DNA of 64,000 bases from Mobilitalea sibirica (GTDB lineage Bacteria; Bacillota; Clostridia; Lachnospirales; Lachnospiraceae). The stretch covers positions 248,001 to 312,000 of the forward strand of contig NZ_JAEAGR010000003.1 of the NCBI RefSeq assembly GCF_015999265.1, given 5' to 3'. Of the stretch, positions 62,056 to 64,000 are shown piece after piece (positions within the stretch are counted from its first letter, which is position 1; the number at the start of each line of letters is the position of its first letter). Below the pieces are notes generated by a model that did no database searches, was not told the origin of the DNA, and saw only the letters and a list, made by a program, of their open reading frames with translations. The position numbers and the translations under genes were made by a program.

Positions 62056-63249
62056 ATGTTAAATAAAAAATCTGTTGACGATATCAATGTAAAGGGTAAA
62101 AAAGTATTAGTTCGCTGTGACTTTAATGTTCCGTTACAGGAAGGAAAAATCACGGATGAGGTACGTCTTGTTGAAGCGCTTCCTACAATAAAGAAATTAG
62201 TAAAAGATGGTGGAAAAGTAATTCTATGTTCTCATCTTGGAAAACCGAAGGGTGAGCCTAAACCTGAGTTGTCTTTAGCTCCGGTAGCAGTAAGACTTGC
62301 TGAGCTTCTTGGCCAGGAAGTAAAATTTGCGAAAGACGATAATGTAGTTGGAGAGAATGCGAAAGCAGCAGTTGCAGCTATGAAAGAAGGCGAGGTTGTA
62401 CTTCTTGAAAACACCCGTTACAGAGCAGAAGAAACCAAAAACGGTGATGCATTTAGCCAGGAATTAGCTTCTCTTTGTGATATATTCGTAAATGATGCAT
62501 TTGGTACAGCTCACAGAGCACATTGTTCCAATGTTGGTGTAACAAAATACGTTGATACCGCAGTTGTAGGTTATTTAATGCAGAAGGAAATTGAGTTCTT
62601 AGGTAATGCAGTTAATAATCCTAAGAGACCGTTTGTTGCTATACTTGGTGGTTCTAAAGTGTCCAGTAAAATTTCTGTTATTGATAATTTATTAGATAAA
62701 GTAGATACATTAATTATCGGTGGCGGTATGGCATATACCTTTATGAAAGCTTTGGGAGAAGAAGTTGGATTATCTTTATTAGAAGCAGATTATCTGGATT
62801 ATGCAAGAGAGATGATGGAGAAAGCGAAGCAAAAAGGTGTTAATTTATTAATTCCGATTGATACTGTGGTTGCACAGGAGTTTTCTAATGATACACCTTA
62901 TAAAACTGTTGGGCGTGGCGAAATCGAACCGGATTGGGAAGGTCTTGATATCGGTGAGAAGACCCGCGAGCTTTATGCAAATGCAATTAAGGATGCTAAG
63001 ACCGTTGTATGGAACGGACCAATGGGTGTATTCGAGTTATCTAACTTTGCTAAAGGTACCGTCGCTGTAGCGAAAGCTCTTGCAGAGATTGATGCTACCA
63101 CAATCATCGGTGGTGGAGACTCAGCTGCGGCTGTTAATACCTTAGGCTTTGGTGATAAGATGACCCATATATCAACCGGTGGTGGTGCTTCCTTAGAATT
63201 CTTAGAAGGAAAAGAACTTCCCGGTGTAGCTGCGGCGAATGATAAATAA
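62056..63249 (+). CDS. pgk: Phosphoglycerate kinase
   Basis: The 397-residue enzyme makes ATP from 1,3-bisphosphoglycerate. It begins with [24 protein letters not shown], the family signature, then [20 protein letters not shown] and [17 protein letters not shown]. The C-terminal nucleotide domain has [22 protein letters not shown] and [19 protein letters not shown] is spaced for the ATG at 62056. The frame opens nine codons earlier without a ribosome site. Second of three glycolytic genes. Confidence 0.96.
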   Translation: MLNKKSVDDINVKGKKVLVRCDFNVPLQEGKITDEVRLVEALPTIKKLVKDGGKVILCSHLGKPKGEPKPELSLAPVAVRLAELLGQEVKFAKDDNVVGENAKAAVAAMKEGEVVLLENTRYRAEETKNGDAFSQELASLCDIFVNDAFGTAHRAHCSNVGVTKYVDTAVVGYLMQKEIEFLGNAVNNPKRPFVAILGGSKVSSKISVIDNLLDKVDTLIIGGGMAYTFMKALGEEVGLSLLEADYLDYAREMMEKAKQKGVNLLIPIDTVVAQEFSNDTPYKTVGRGEIEPDWEGLDIGEKTRELYANAIKDAKTVVWNGPMGVFELSNFAKGTVAVAKALAEIDATTIIGGGDSAAAVNTLGFGDKMTHISTGGGASLEFLEGKELPGVAAANDK

Positions 63250-63292
63250 GTAGAACTAGAATATATTTATTGTAAAGTGAGACAGTACACTA

Positions 63293-63341
63293 GTAGCAAG
63301 CTTTTCTTGATGGCTGTAAGTAATAGAGAGGAGCTTGCTAC
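63293..63341 (+). repeat. Hairpin between pgk and tpiA
   Basis: A perfect 10-bp stem GTAGCAAGCT/AGCTTGCTAC (63293-63302 with 63332-63341) with a 29-nt loop. No T tract follows, so it could be a weak terminator or a processing site. Confidence 0.5.
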
Positions 63342-63505
63342 AATCTATGATATTACACAAGTTTAATAAAAGATTTATCTTAACCGATTAATGATAAATA
63401 TGAGAGACTGAATCTTCACAATACAAGATAATTTTTTTGAGAGTATCTTTTAAATTTGGATAACATATATAGTAAGAATAATATGATTTAAATAGGAGGA
63501 CAAAC

Positions 63506-64000
63506 ATGCGTAAGAAAATAATTGCCGGTAACTGGAAGATGAATAAAACTCCCAGCGAGACGGTTACTTTAATTAATGAATTAAAACCTTTAGTGGAAAC
63601 CAAGGATGCAGATGTGGTTTTCTGTGTACCTGCGATATCTTTAACAACTGCAATGGAAGCGGTAAAGGGAACTAATATTCAAATTGGTGCTCAGAATATG
63701 TACTTTGAAGAAAGCGGTGCTTATACCGGTGAAATTGCACCCAACATGTTAACGGATATTGGAGTTAAATATGTGATCATAGGACATTCAGAAAGAAGAG
63801 AATACTTTGCAGAAACGGATGAAACTGTGAATAAAAAAGTATTAAAGGCATTTGAGCATGGTATCACACCAATTATCTGCTGTGGAGAATCCTTAAAGCA
63901 GAGAGAGCAGGGTATTACAATAGATTTTGTACGTCAGCAGATTAAAATTGCGTTTTTAAATGTTACTGCAGATCAGGCAAAGGAATCGGTAATCGCATAT
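63506..64000 (+). CDS. tpiA: Triose-phosphate isomerase, N-terminal part
   Basis: The first 165 codons are in the window; the gene runs past the end. The enzyme interconverts glyceraldehyde-3-phosphate and dihydroxyacetone phosphate. [14 protein letters not shown] holds the catalytic Asn and Lys, [17 protein letters not shown] and [16 protein letters not shown] the catalytic histidine. The window ends at the IAY that precedes the catalytic glutamate loop. AGGAGGACAA precedes the ATG at 63506. Confidence 0.96.
   Translation, partial: MRKKIIAGNWKMNKTPSETVTLINELKPLVETKDADVVFCVPAISLTTAMEAVKGTNIQIGAQNMYFEESGAYTGEIAPNMLTDIGVKYVIIGHSERREYFAETDETVNKKVLKAFEHGITPIICCGESLKQREQGITIDFVRQQIKIAFLNVTADQAKESVIAY

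Overview
The window is a 64 kb piece of chromosome from an AT-rich, Gram-positive, endospore-forming anaerobe. It best fits the Clostridia, most likely Lachnospiraceae. The evidence is a complete spoIIIA operon, spoIVB, spo0A and CotF-like coat genes, strong AGGAGG ribosome sites, TTG and GTG starts, and gene content typical of clostridial cluster XIVa. I see no rRNA, tRNA, CRISPR array, insertion sequence or prophage.

Layout. (1) 1-2.3 kb: the end of efp, an EamA permease and, on the minus strand, aroE. (2) 2.7-17 kb: a conserved sporulation and housekeeping block, spoIIIAA-AH, an Asp23-family gene, nusB, xseA, xseB, ispA, dxs, tlyA, nadK and argR. In many Firmicutes this block runs on directly into recN-spoIVB-spo0A. 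Here argR and recN are about 35 kb apart. (3) 17-52 kb: the interposed segment. It holds yebC; a penicillin-binding-like serine hydrolase and a DUF975 membrane protein; a BceRS/BceAB-type peptide-sensing and efflux module; a type I toxin-antitoxin locus with a holin-like peptide; an AAA ATPase; a YjbR-GNAT fusion; an AraC regulator and an LPETG surface protein; a LysM/GH18-like protein that has lost its catalytic residues; a self-contained phosphotransferase operon (EIICB, MtlR-type regulator, EIIA, 1-phosphofructokinase, zinc dehydrogenase, HPr, Enzyme I); a VanW/G5 protein; a MATE pump behind a probable guanidine-IV riboswitch; a cadC-cadA metal efflux pair; and a 1275-residue Ig-like (Big2) surface protein. 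(4) 52.7-58.6 kb: recN, spoIVB, spo0A and two coat-like genes, the second with a 57-bp tandem repeat. (5) 58.8-64 kb: a Na/Pi cotransporter, then gap, pgk and the start of tpiA.

How the parts work together. The spoIIIA products build the channel between mother cell and forespore, SpoIVB gives the forespore signal, and Spo0A commits the cell to sporulation. The sugar operon encodes a whole phosphorelay and two downstream enzymes. These suggest, by inference only, a route from hexitol phosphate to fructose-1-phosphate and then fructose-1,6-bisphosphate, which would feed the gap-pgk-tpiA glycolytic genes at the end of the window.

Most notable unexplained structures: a 214-bp imperfect palindrome before nusB with a related shorter sequence beside aroE; the mirror-image promoters of the toxin-antitoxin locus; the degenerate GH18 protein; and a frameshifted small secreted peptide gene beside the riboswitch. 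All functional calls come from reading motifs and context. No database search was run.
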